Positions 25,922 through 33,548 of a DNA stretch of 33,670 nucleotides are shown here, in pieces. The stretch is taken from NCBI GenBank assembly GCA_027068435.1, contig JAMOTA010000029.1:1-33670 (forward strand). Direction: 5' to 3'. How positions within the stretch are numbered: the stretch's first letter is position 1; each line of letters begins with the position of its first letter. The translations under genes were made by a program, and so were the position numbers. The notes beneath the pieces were generated by a model. That model searched no databases. It worked only from the letters and a program-made list of their open reading frames with translations, and was not told the DNA's origin. This DNA comes from Sulfurovum sp. (GTDB lineage Bacteria; Campylobacterota; Campylobacteria; Campylobacterales; Sulfurovaceae).

Positions 25922-25927
25922 ATTATA
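25922..25927 (-). promoter_or_regulatory. Probable -10 box of the DUF262-HEPN operon
   Basis: TATAAT on the minus strand, 29 bp before ATG 25893, leaving a leader of about 20 nt that holds the GAAGG site. Confidence 0.5.
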
Positions 25928-26070
25928 ACTCAACTTATCTGTATTTATACTCTTCTATTCAATATAGGTTTTATTAATACCATTGTTTCATTATAGAGTA
26001 TTACATATAATATATTTAAACTTATAAGGTAAAATTCTACTTACTACACATTTTTTTTACTTTTATTCTA

Positions 26071-26076
26071 TATAAT
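26071..26076 (+). promoter_or_regulatory. Probable -10 box of the 26104 gene
   Basis: TATAAT downstream of a T-rich stretch, 28 bp before the ATG, with AAAGGAGAG as ribosome binding site between them. Confidence 0.5.
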
Positions 26077-26103
26077 AAAGTATCAAAAGAAAAAGGAGAG
26101 AAG

Positions 26104-26598
26104 ATGATTAAAAAAGTTTTTAGAAAATTAGCCTTAATTGCAGCTTTGAGTTCAACATTGATTTTTACTGCTTGTACACCACAAGAACAAGCTTTAGCTA
26201 CAGGAGCAGTTGCAGGTGCTGTGATAGCAACATCAGTATATAGTTCCCCATACTACTATAATCAACCTTACTATTACTATGGTGGAAGATATTACTATGG
26301 TGGATACTATCGTGGTGGATACTACTATCATAATGGGCGTAGATATAGAAATGGACACTATTATAATCATGGAAATAGATACCATAATGGTCACAAATAT
26401 AGAGCTGAAAATGGACGTCATGGATATTATTCAAGTAAAAATCATTACAATAATAGACACCGAACTAAAAGAAATAATTCTACAACTAGACCAAGACCAC
26501 AAACAAGAGATAGAAATTACAACACAAACAAACGCCATACAAGAAGAGATACTTCAAGACCAAGAACAACACGTACATCAAGACCTCGTGGACGTTAA
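26104..26598 (+). CDS. Tyr/Gly/His/Arg-rich low-complexity lipoprotein
   Basis: 164 residues. A lipoprotein signal ends with LIFTAC, so Cys24 is the likely acylation site. After a short Ala/Gly-rich hydrophobic stretch (GAVAGAVIATSVY) comes a Tyr-Gly region (YYYYGGRYYYGGYYRGG), then repeated YxNGxxYRNGHYY-type units, and finally an Arg/Thr/Pro-rich basic tail (RPRTTRTSRPRGR). No enzyme fold is visible; it looks like a surface or matrix structural protein, perhaps cross-linking through Tyr or binding metal or polyanion. Strong AAAGGAGAG site. Low complexity creates long false reading frames on both strands. It is followed by two overlapping hairpins. Confidence 0.75.
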   Translation: MIKKVFRKLALIAALSSTLIFTACTPQEQALATGAVAGAVIATSVYSSPYYYNQPYYYYGGRYYYGGYYRGGYYYHNGRRYRNGHYYNHGNRYHNGHKYRAENGRHGYYSSKNHYNNRHRTKRNNSTTRPRPQTRDRNYNTNKRHTRRDTSRPRTTRTSRPRGR

Positions 26599-26602
26599 AC
26601 AC

Positions 26603-26638
26603 TTTTCTCTTTCTACCTTTAGGGTAGAGAGGAGAAAA
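26603..26638 (+). terminator. Hairpin after the lipoprotein gene
   Basis: Inner stem TCTACC/GGTAGA (26612-26617, 26623-26628) extended by TTTTCTC/GAGAAAA (26603-26609, 26632-26638) across a small internal loop. It starts 5 bp after the stop. No T-tract follows, so strict intrinsic termination is doubtful. Confidence 0.45.
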
Positions 26639-26681
26639 CATTTTACTTAAAGCTATGTAGATGGGTTTAAGTAAAATGTTT
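26636..26681 (+). repeat. Perfect 16-bp inverted repeat
   Basis: AAACATTTTACTTAAA (26636-26651) and its exact reverse complement (26666-26681) flank a 14-nt loop. It overlaps the preceding hairpin by 3 bp, so the two compete. The second arm ends 14 bp before the AAAGGA site of the 26706 gene. Confidence 0.7.
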
Positions 26682-26705
26682 ATAAGCATCATACAAAGGA
26701 AAAAA

Positions 26706-26939
26706 ATGATACCTACAGAAGAGATAGAAACAAAAGAAGAGAAGAGTCCAGAAGAGATAAAAGCAGAGTACATAGAAGAGAAAGCAAAGCTTCTAAAAGA
26801 GTATAAAAGTTACGAACAGAACTTAGAGTATGCAGATGATGAGTTTGAAGAGGGGATTATTAACCAACAAAGAGATGCTCTTGCCGTACAGATAAAAGCT
26901 CTAGGAGCTAAGATAAGAGAAATGGACAGTGTTGTTTAA
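26706..26939 (+). CDS. Small acidic coiled-coil protein (77 aa)
   Basis: Mostly one or two amphipathic helices rich in Glu and Lys (KAEYIEEKAKLLKEYKSYEQ), with no signal peptide. An in-frame ATG at 26661 lies in the loop of the inverted repeat and has no ribosome binding site, while AAAGGA (26695-26700) lies 5 nt before ATG 26706, so the shorter form is chosen. It precedes the dipeptide epimerase gene by 3 bp and likely couples its translation, as the epimerase lacks a clear site of its own. Function unknown. Confidence 0.65.
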   Translation: MIPTEEIETKEEKSPEEIKAEYIEEKAKLLKEYKSYEQNLEYADDEFEEGIINQQRDALAVQIKALGAKIREMDSVV

Positions 26940-26942
26940 TTT

Positions 26943-28013
26943 ATGAAAATAACCAATATCTATACAAAAAGGCTTGAAGCACCACTTAAAAACCCTTTTA
27001 TTACTTCATTACGACGTGTAGATATGCTAGAAGATTTAGTCGTTATCATAGAGTGTAGTTGTGGTTTGGTGGGCTATGGAGAGGGGGCACCTACTCCTGT
27101 AATTACAGGTGAGACCATGGGGTCTATGATTGCTACCATAGCATATATTAAACCTCATATTGTAGGTTTAGAAATAGAAGATTTTGATACTATCTTACAT
27201 CTTGTGCATTCTCTTATACTGAAAAATACGACTGCTAAGTCTGCTTTAGAGATAGCCCTTTATGACCTGAAAGCTAAAGTTTTAAAGCAACCTCTTTACC
27301 AAATGCTTGGAGGTTCAAAGAGAGAGTTTAAAACAGATATTACTATTAGCATGGGTAACATAGACAAGATGGTATCTGATGCTTTACATGCTGTAAGCTT
27401 AGGGTATGACACGCTTAAAATAAAGATTGGTGATAATCCTAAAAAAGATGTTGAAAGAGTAAAAGCCATCTATCAAGCAGTAGAAAAAAATATAAAGCTA
27501 AGACTTGATGCAAACCAAGGATGGACAGCAAAAGAGTCTGTGTCGTTACTTCATGCACTTGAAAAAGAGCATATCATAGCAGAGTTTATAGAGCAACCTG
27601 TAAGAGCCGATGATTTTGCAGGGCTTTGTTACATTAAAGAGAGGGTAGAGACTCCATTACTTGCTGATGAGTCTATCTTTACGCTACATGATGCACGAAG
27701 ACTGCTTGAGATGCAAGCCATAGATTATGTCAATATCAAATTAGCAAAAAGTGCTGGTATCTCTCAAGCTTTAGCGTTGGCTGATCTCTCTAAAGCGTTT
27801 GGGGTAAAGTGTATGATTGGTTGTATGCTTGAAGGTCCCATCTCAGTAGCTGCTGGTGTTCATGTTGCTTCTGCTAAGGCGGATGTTATCACCATGCTTG
27901 ACCTTGATGCTGTTAGTCTTTTAGCCTCTCATCCTGTAGAAACTACCATAGCGTTTAATGAGAGTCATATACGTCTCTCTAATGCTCTAGGATTAGGTGT
28001 AACCCTTCATTAA
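26943..28013 (+). CDS. L-Ala-D/L-Glu dipeptide epimerase
   Basis: 356 residues of the enolase superfamily, muconate-lactonizing subgroup. Catalytic bases are Lys161 in LKIKIG (KxK at 159-161) and Lys266 in NIKLAKS. Metal ligands are Asp189 (LDANQGW), Glu217 (IEQPV) and Asp242 (ADES). The C-terminal DLD at 320-322 matches the substrate-specificity motif of L-Ala-D/L-Glu epimerases (YcjG/YkfB), which convert the murein dipeptide for re-use. The next gene encodes an NlpC/P60 endopeptidase that could release this dipeptide, supporting the assignment. Confidence 0.87.
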   Translation: MKITNIYTKRLEAPLKNPFITSLRRVDMLEDLVVIIECSCGLVGYGEGAPTPVITGETMGSMIATIAYIKPHIVGLEIEDFDTILHLVHSLILKNTTAKSALEIALYDLKAKVLKQPLYQMLGGSKREFKTDITISMGNIDKMVSDALHAVSLGYDTLKIKIGDNPKKDVERVKAIYQAVEKNIKLRLDANQGWTAKESVSLLHALEKEHIIAEFIEQPVRADDFAGLCYIKERVETPLLADESIFTLHDARRLLEMQAIDYVNIKLAKSAGISQALALADLSKAFGVKCMIGCMLEGPISVAAGVHVASAKADVITMLDLDAVSLLASHPVETTIAFNESHIRLSNALGLGVTLH

Positions 28014-28052
28014 CCAATCTACATTAAAATAAAAGAAAATAAAGAATTTATC

Positions 28053-29387
28053 ATGTATAAAAAATTAGCGTTAGCTACCCTACTTCTCTTCTCTTTTTCA
28101 AGCCTAAGTGCAACCTATACACTCAAAGAGAGTAAACGTGTCAAAAGTAAGATTGACCATATGCCAAAAGGTAAAGTACTCGATATGAGAAAAATACCAC
28201 AAGACCCTGCTTTTTATGCCAATCAAATTAAGCCTTTCTCTAAAGCTAAACAGAAAAAACTAGACAGAGTATTTAATAAAAAATACTTTAAACCGTGGAG
28301 TCTTCGTAAAATAGATATACCTAAAAAAGAGCTAGGTTGGGAAGTAAGATTTGTTACTAAAAAACCCATTTATAAGGCTAAAAATAGAGTTATCCCCTCA
28401 TATACTTATAATAAATGGATAAGAAATGCACAGATGGATAAACTTGATACTAAAAAATATAAAGCTATTACTATTAGACGTACTAATGTAAAGGCACTCC
28501 CTACAGATAGTCCTTTTTACCGTGACCCTAAACGTGTAGGAGAGGGATTTCCTTTTGATTATAACCAAAACTCTGCACTTCATATTAATGTACCTCTTTA
28601 TATATCTCACTTCTCAAAAGATAAACGTTGGGCATTTGTTAGAGCATCTTACGCTTTTGGATGGGTTAAGATTACTGACCTTGCTTTAGTCAATAATAAC
28701 TTTATTAAAAAGTTTAAAAATGGAAACTATGCTATAACCATAAAAGATAACTTAAGACTCTATACCCATAAAAATAGCCCTGCCTCATTAGTAAAATTGG
28801 GTGCACTGTTTCCCATAAGTAAAAATGGAAAAAGTTATCTTATCGCTACTAGAAATTTTAAGGGGCAAGGTCGCATAGAAAAAGTAATGGTAAAAAACCC
28901 TAAAATTATCGCTAAAAAACCCTTGGCTTTTACAGCAAAAAATGTGGCTCTGTTAGCTAAAGAGTTTTATGGTGAACCCTATGGATGGGGTGGTGGTTAT
29001 GAGTGTCGTGACTGCTCGGCTACGACTAGAGATTTTTTAGGTGTATTTGGTATTTTTTTACGTCGTAACTCTAACAAACAAGCAAAAGATGGAATATCAA
29101 CTTACATCAAGGGCTTAAAGAAAAATGCTAAAAAGAAAAAAATCATCAAAACTGCTGAACCTTTTCGTTCTTTGCTTTATGTTCCAGGGCATATCGTTCT
29201 TTATCTAGGAGAATACAAGGGTGAACCAGTCATTATGCATACTTATTGGGGTATTCGTAAAAATGATGGAAGTAAACTTATTACGGCACGTACTATTATT
29301 ACTACTACAGAACCAGGAAAAGAGCGTTCAGATATACGTGAAAAAAGTAAACTTATTAATACACTTAAAACCATAGTTAATTTTTAA
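28053..29387 (+). CDS. SH3-domain NlpC/P60 (C40) murein peptidase
   Basis: 444 residues. A signal peptide (residues 1-20) is followed by an N-terminal stabilising segment and two bacterial SH3-like domains (about 130-285). The catalytic domain has Cys321 (ECRDCSATTRDF), His380 (PGHIVLYLG) and His396 (IMHTYWG). This architecture matches the SH3b1-SH3b2-NlpC/P60 enzymes cleaving D-Glu-meso-diaminopimelate bonds of murein peptides in the periplasm. The Lys/Arg-rich mature part suggests binding to the wall. It lies 39 bp after the epimerase gene, forming a salvage pair. Confidence 0.86.
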   Translation: MYKKLALATLLLFSFSSLSATYTLKESKRVKSKIDHMPKGKVLDMRKIPQDPAFYANQIKPFSKAKQKKLDRVFNKKYFKPWSLRKIDIPKKELGWEVRFVTKKPIYKAKNRVIPSYTYNKWIRNAQMDKLDTKKYKAITIRRTNVKALPTDSPFYRDPKRVGEGFPFDYNQNSALHINVPLYISHFSKDKRWAFVRASYAFGWVKITDLALVNNNFIKKFKNGNYAITIKDNLRLYTHKNSPASLVKLGALFPISKNGKSYLIATRNFKGQGRIEKVMVKNPKIIAKKPLAFTAKNVALLAKEFYGEPYGWGGGYECRDCSATTRDFLGVFGIFLRRNSNKQAKDGISTYIKGLKKNAKKKKIIKTAEPFRSLLYVPGHIVLYLGEYKGEPVIMHTYWGIRKNDGSKLITARTIITTTEPGKERSDIREKSKLINTLKTIVNF

Positions 29388-29404
29388 TACGATAAAATCT
29401 ATTT

Positions 29405-30013
29405 ATGAGAATAAAAGAAAAAATTAAAATATTTACAACAACGATTAGTGCAGGAAAATTTAAGGGTAAAACCATAGAGATACCTGATATTAATACAACA
29501 AGAAGCTCTAAAGGGATTTTAAAAGAATCTCTTTTTAACACTTTACAGTTTGACATCATCGATAAAAACTTTGTAGAAGCCTTTAGTGGTAGCGGTTCTA
29601 TAGGCTTAGAAGCATTAAGTAGAGGTGCTGGAGAGTGCTACTTTATGGAGTACAATAAACTGGCTTTTCGTATTTTAGACTCCAATATTAAGAAATTTGA
29701 CCCAGGTCACTGCCACCTTTTTTTAGGTGACAGTTTTGAAAAATTTGAGTTGGTTTACAGTATGGTCAAAAAATCTTCTGAGAAAACCTATTTCTATTTT
29801 GATCCTCCTTTCTCTAGCCGTGATGGAATGGATGATATTTACGATAAAACCATAGCACTCATAGAGACTATAGAAGCAGATGTATGTGAGATGGTAATAG
29901 TTGAGCATATGACAAAACTTACGATGCCTGAGACGATAGGTGCATTAAGTTTTGTAAAACGTAAAAAGTTTGGTCGTAGTACGATGAGTTATTATAGACC
30001 TACAGAGCAGTAA
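29405..30013 (+). CDS. rsmD: 16S rRNA (guanine966-N2)-methyltransferase RsmD
   Basis: 202 residues. The start of the conserved region, ISAGKFKGKTI, with TRSSKGILKESLFNTL, is typical of RsmD. The SAM motif is EAFSGSGSIGLEALSRGA and the catalytic motif is DPPF. It methylates G966 of 16S rRNA in the assembling small subunit. About 13 residues precede the usual family N-terminus, and no ribosome binding site is evident, but no other ATG is available. Confidence 0.88.
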   Translation: MRIKEKIKIFTTTISAGKFKGKTIEIPDINTTRSSKGILKESLFNTLQFDIIDKNFVEAFSGSGSIGLEALSRGAGECYFMEYNKLAFRILDSNIKKFDPGHCHLFLGDSFEKFELVYSMVKKSSEKTYFYFDPPFSSRDGMDDIYDKTIALIETIEADVCEMVIVEHMTKLTMPETIGALSFVKRKKFGRSTMSYYRPTEQ

Positions 30014-30038
30014 AATAAATAAATTTAAAGAGTAACTT

Positions 30039-30797
30039 ATGAGTAAAAAAGAGGATAACATTGCACTTTTTATAGACTGTGATAATATTTCACACAAAGC
30101 TATAGAAGGTATTATCAATGAACTTAGTAAATATGGAAAAGTTAACATACGTCAAGCGTATGGAAACTGGACAAAAGAGAATCTTAAAAACTGGGAAGAG
30201 AAACTTTTAGCATTTGCCATTAAGCCTATACAGCAGTTTGATTACTCACGTAACAAAAACGCTACAGATATACTGATGACTATAGATGCGATGGATTTAC
30301 TACATACTAAAGATATAGATGCTTTTGCATTTGCTACAAGTGATAGCGACTTTACACCTGTAGTGATGCGTGTTCAAGCAGAAGGTATCAAAGTATATGG
30401 TTTTGGTGAGAAAAAAACACCTAAACCTTTTATGGTTGCATGTTCACAGTTTATATTTACAGAAAAACTTATGACTAGCTATACCCAAACACATGAAGAT
30501 GTAGATACTGATACTACCCAGACAGAGAAACATACACGTAAAACAGGCGATGAAATGCGTAGAGATACTTGGCTTGTTAATGTCTTAAGAACAGCTGTTG
30601 AACAGACTATGGATGAAGATGGTTGGGCAAACTTAGCAAATATAGGACAATACATCAATAACTCTAGCTCTTTTTCTCCCATAAACTTTGGATATAAAAA
30701 ACTTAGTAATCTTATAGATGAGATAGACCTTTTTGATGTCTATTTAGATAAAGAGAGTAAACAGATGAGTATTAGAGATAAAAGACTAGGAAACTAA
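30039..30797 (+). CDS. NYN-domain nuclease-like protein with C-terminal OST-HTH
   Basis: 252 residues. The N-terminal NYN (LabA/DUF88, PIN-like) domain shows IALFIDCDNIS, KNATDILMTIDAMDLL and FATSDSDFTPVVMRV, which give the acidic residues of a PIN-type metal site. After a linker, residues about 170-245 (WLVNVLRTAVEQ..., then FGYKKLSNLIDEI) resemble an OST-HTH/LOTUS RNA-binding domain. This layout suggests an RNA-processing enzyme. It sits 25 bp after rsmD on the same strand and 15 bp before the M20 peptidase gene. Confidence 0.82.
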   Translation: MSKKEDNIALFIDCDNISHKAIEGIINELSKYGKVNIRQAYGNWTKENLKNWEEKLLAFAIKPIQQFDYSRNKNATDILMTIDAMDLLHTKDIDAFAFATSDSDFTPVVMRVQAEGIKVYGFGEKKTPKPFMVACSQFIFTEKLMTSYTQTHEDVDTDTTQTEKHTRKTGDEMRRDTWLVNVLRTAVEQTMDEDGWANLANIGQYINNSSSFSPINFGYKKLSNLIDEIDLFDVYLDKESKQMSIRDKRLGN

Positions 30798-30812
30798 CTA
30801 AACGGAGTATCG

Positions 30813-31916
30813 ATGCAAAAAGAACATTTTGATGAGTTAAAAAAGATTATAGAGATTAATTCATGGACGAAAAATAAAGAGGGTGTAGATAAAAATGGTA
30901 CTATTTTTTCTTCTTGGATGCAGGCGTTAGACTACACCTGTGATACACATACACGAGAACACATAGGTAACCATCTTCACTTTCGTTCTGCAAAAAAAGA
31001 GGGTAAAAAACTTCTTTTACTGGGGCATTTAGATACGGTATTCCCTCCTGAAACCTTTGAAAAATTTACAGAAGATGATCAATGGATTTATGGACCTGGT
31101 GTGTGTGACATGAAGGGGGGAAATTATGTAGCCCTTCAAGCCCTTCGAAATGTTTATCAAAAGTATACACAACTACACAATATTGACTTTTTACTTGTAA
31201 GTGATGAAGAGACAGGAAGTGATGACTCTAAGTACCTCTCTTCAAAACTTGCTTCAGAGTATGACTACTGCATGGTGTTTGAAGCTGCGGGTGAAAATGA
31301 TGAAGTAGTAGTAGGACGAAAAGGGGTAGGTACATTTTTCATAGACATAGAAGGAGTCGCTGCTCATGCAGGTAACAACTACAGCATGGGAGCTGATGCC
31401 AACTTAGAAGCAGCACATAAACTCACTGAACTTGTAGCTTTAACTAACCTAGAAAAAGAGACCACTGTCAATGTAGGTAAAATCTCTGGAGGGATTGGAG
31501 CCAATACTATCTCACCTAAAGCTCAACTTACATTTGAGTTACGCTATACCAATAGTGAAGAGCGAGACCGTGTACTTAAAGCTGTAGATAGTATTGTAGC
31601 TTATGCAGAGGTAAAAGGTACCACTTCTACACTATCTGGAGGTATTCAAAGAGATGTTATGCAGCCTTCCCCTGCTCAACAAACTTTTATAGACCATATT
31701 AACACTCTATGTAACATTACACTTCCAACCGAAAAACGTGGTGGGGTTAGTGATGCCAATATCATCTCCTCTCAAGGTGTAGCAACACTTGATGGATGGG
31801 GACCTTTTGGAGATGGAGATCATACAATACAAGAGAGAGCATCTAAAAAAAGCTTCTCTGAGCGTATCGCGTTAGTTACACAGATATTTGACCACTTTTT
31901 AGAGGGTAAAATATAG
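30813..31916 (+). CDS. M20-family metallopeptidase (carboxypeptidase G2-like)
   Basis: 367 residues. Zinc-site residues are visible: His72 and Asp74 (LGHLDTV), bridging Asp99 (GVCDMKGG), catalytic Glu132 with Glu133 (SDEETGS), and the dimerisation-domain His in AAHAGNNY. The C-terminal GDHTIQERAS supplies the last His. The family removes terminal residues from peptides or N-acyl amino acids in the cytoplasm; the substrate cannot be told. A GGAG site precedes the ATG. It converges on anmK. Confidence 0.85.
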   Translation: MQKEHFDELKKIIEINSWTKNKEGVDKNGTIFSSWMQALDYTCDTHTREHIGNHLHFRSAKKEGKKLLLLGHLDTVFPPETFEKFTEDDQWIYGPGVCDMKGGNYVALQALRNVYQKYTQLHNIDFLLVSDEETGSDDSKYLSSKLASEYDYCMVFEAAGENDEVVVGRKGVGTFFIDIEGVAAHAGNNYSMGADANLEAAHKLTELVALTNLEKETTVNVGKISGGIGANTISPKAQLTFELRYTNSEERDRVLKAVDSIVAYAEVKGTTSTLSGGIQRDVMQPSPAQQTFIDHINTLCNITLPTEKRGGVSDANIISSQGVATLDGWGPFGDGDHTIQERASKKSFSERIALVTQIFDHFLEGKI

Positions 31917-31935
31917 TAACTGCAATAGATAAATA

Positions 31936-31957
31936 AGGAGTTTATAAATAGACTCCT
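31936..31957 (-). terminator. Candidate terminator of anmK
   Basis: AGGAGT/ACTCCT stem around a 10-nt loop that includes the anmK stop; on the minus strand a T-rich TATTTATCTATT follows. Short stem, so moderate support. Confidence 0.4.
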
Positions 31958-33015
31958 CCAAGTATGCTATTTTTACTTGCCCCTGTTACCTCTTTAAGAT
32001 TAATCTCTTCATAATGTAAGCGTTTATAGGCTAACCAAGCAAAAGTCATCGCTTCAATCATATCGGCATGGGGTGCGATGCTTACTTTTACATTTTGTAA
32101 AAGTTGACAAATCCGCTCCACTAAAAAACTATTTTTCACCCCTCCTCCACAAAGTAAAATAGTATCTCTATTAAATTTAGCTACCTCTTCAGCTATGCTT
32201 ATGGCAGTGAGTTCAAGTAGTGTTCTTTGTACATTTTCAGGTATGTAGGTTTTATCTTGAAGGTAGTTATCTAGCCAACGCTTATTAAACTTCTCTCTTC
32301 CCGTACTCTTTGGATAGGGTTGCATAAAAAATTCATCTTCTTTCATAGCATTTAGAAGTGCAAGCTCTACACTTCCTGACCTTGCCCATGCTCCATCTTT
32401 ATCGTATGGTTCATCTTTATGTTTTGCTATCCACAAATCTAACAGTACGTTTCCACATCCTGTATCATAGCCCAATAGTTTACTATCTAACACCGTGATA
32501 TTTGCCATACCCCCAATATTGACAACTGCTATTTTATTTTTAATATTTGAAAATAAAAACTCATGAAAAGCAGGTGCAAAAGGTGCTCCCTGCCCGCCTA
32601 GTGCTACATCTTTACGTCTAAAGTCTGAAACAACACATATCTCTGTTCTCATAGCCAATATATTAGGGTCACCTAACTGCATGGTAAAAGGCTCTTCCCC
32701 ATGGGGTGCATGCCATAGAGTCTGTCCATGTAAGCCTATAGCATTTATGCTCTTTAGGTTTAACTTTTCACGAACTATTAACGCCTCTACAGCTTTAGCA
32801 AATAACTCTCCTAAAGCATGATCTAACTGCCCCATCTTCTCTATGCTGTTCTTCTCTTCTATGATAGATAAAATATCTTTTTTAAGGCTCAAAGGCATAG
32901 GGTATTCCAATGCACATACTAAGTGACAATTTTTTGCATCTATCTCACACAACACAACATCTACCCCATCTAAAGATGTACCAGACATAATACCTATATA
33001 ATACTCTTGTTTCAT
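31942..33015 (-). CDS. anmK: Anhydro-N-acetylmuramic acid kinase
   Basis: 357 residues. It phosphorylates and opens 1,6-anhydro-MurNAc from recycled murein, giving MurNAc-6-phosphate. The signature GIMSGTSLDGVD opens the protein (8-19); LGGQGAPFAPAFH and NIGGMANIT follow, with GYDTGCGN and LLCGGGVKN of the ASKHA fold near the C-terminus. Length matches the family. Together with the epimerase and C40 peptidase on the other strand it indicates active cell-wall recycling. Confidence 0.93.
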   Translation of the reverse strand: MKQEYYIGIMSGTSLDGVDVVLCEIDAKNCHLVCALEYPMPLSLKKDILSIIEEKNSIEKMGQLDHALGELFAKAVEALIVREKLNLKSINAIGLHGQTLWHAPHGEEPFTMQLGDPNILAMRTEICVVSDFRRKDVALGGQGAPFAPAFHEFLFSNIKNKIAVVNIGGMANITVLDSKLLGYDTGCGNVLLDLWIAKHKDEPYDKDGAWARSGSVELALLNAMKEDEFFMQPYPKSTGREKFNKRWLDNYLQDKTYIPENVQRTLLELTAISIAEEVAKFNRDTILLCGGGVKNSFLVERICQLLQNVKVSIAPHADMIEAMTFAWLAYKRLHYEEINLKEVTGASKNSILGGVYL

Positions 33016-33139
33016 ACGCTACTCTTTTAATTTAAAATAATGATAAATCATACCTTAATTACTCTTTATCTGTATCAAAATAAATTATGGTTAAGAATAA
33101 AGGAACTTTAATTTTAAATTTAGATATTATATTTAGATA

Positions 33140-33145
33140 TATAAT
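33140..33145 (+). promoter_or_regulatory. Candidate -10 box of the Hsp70-like gene
   Basis: TATAAT in very AT-rich DNA, 66 bp before the ATG. A TATAAA at 33174-33179 is an alternative. AAAGGA precedes the ATG. Confidence 0.3.
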
Positions 33146-33210
33146 TTTACAAAATTAAAAAAGGGTAGATGTGTATAAAAGGTTAATGTTATGAATATGA
33201 AAGGAAAAAC

Positions 33211-33548
33211 ATGAAATTAAAAATAGGTATAGATTTAGGAACAACAAATTCAGTTGTAGCATATTTAGAAAATGGTTCAATTGAATATTTAAGATTTAGA
33301 AATCAAGAGTCAATTGCTTCTGTAATACTTTATAAAGATGAAAAAATAACTATAGGAGATATAGCAAAAAAGAAAGCAGTATCTAGTCCTAGTAACTTTA
33401 TAAAATCTTCAAAAACTTTTATGGGAGATAGTTCTAAAAGTTGGAATATAGAAGATAAAAACTTTACTCCTACAGATGTAGCAACAGAGATTTTAAAAGA
33501 GATAAAGAAAACATTAAATAAAAAGTTTTTAGATGTTTCGGAGTATAA
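33211..33548 (+). pseudogene. Hsp70-family (DnaK-like) gene interrupted by an insertion sequence
   Basis: Only the first ~113 residues of an Hsp70 ATPase domain remain: KIGIDLGTTNSVVAYLENG is the phosphate-1 motif and the usual NFIKSSKTFMGD and DVATEILKEIKK segments follow. Intact Hsp70 continues with a VPAYF-type motif right after this point; here, after SEYK, the reading frame runs into the IS256-type end and stops at TAA 33558. The strong divergence from DnaK suggests an accessory Hsp70 rather than the housekeeping chaperone. The rest of the gene should lie beyond the element, outside the window. A good AAAGGA site is retained. Confidence 0.8.

Noticed and set aside
26101-26600. CRISPR array or satellite DNA from the periodic pattern
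   Set aside because: The periodicity follows codons of Tyr/Gly repeats; no constant repeat with unique spacers anywhere in the window.
26198-26650. Long reading frames on both strands across the lipoprotein gene
   Set aside because: They are repetitive shadows (runs of Ile, Ser, Met, Asp) caused by low-complexity Tyr/Gly codons; no plausible proteins.
26661-26705. Upstream ATG of the 77-residue protein
   Set aside because: It lies in a hairpin loop and has no ribosome binding site; AAAGGA serves ATG 26706.
33016-33210. RNA gene in the 195-bp gap upstream of the Hsp70-like gene
   Set aside because: Only AT-rich DNA with possible -10 boxes; no cloverleaf or stable stem found.
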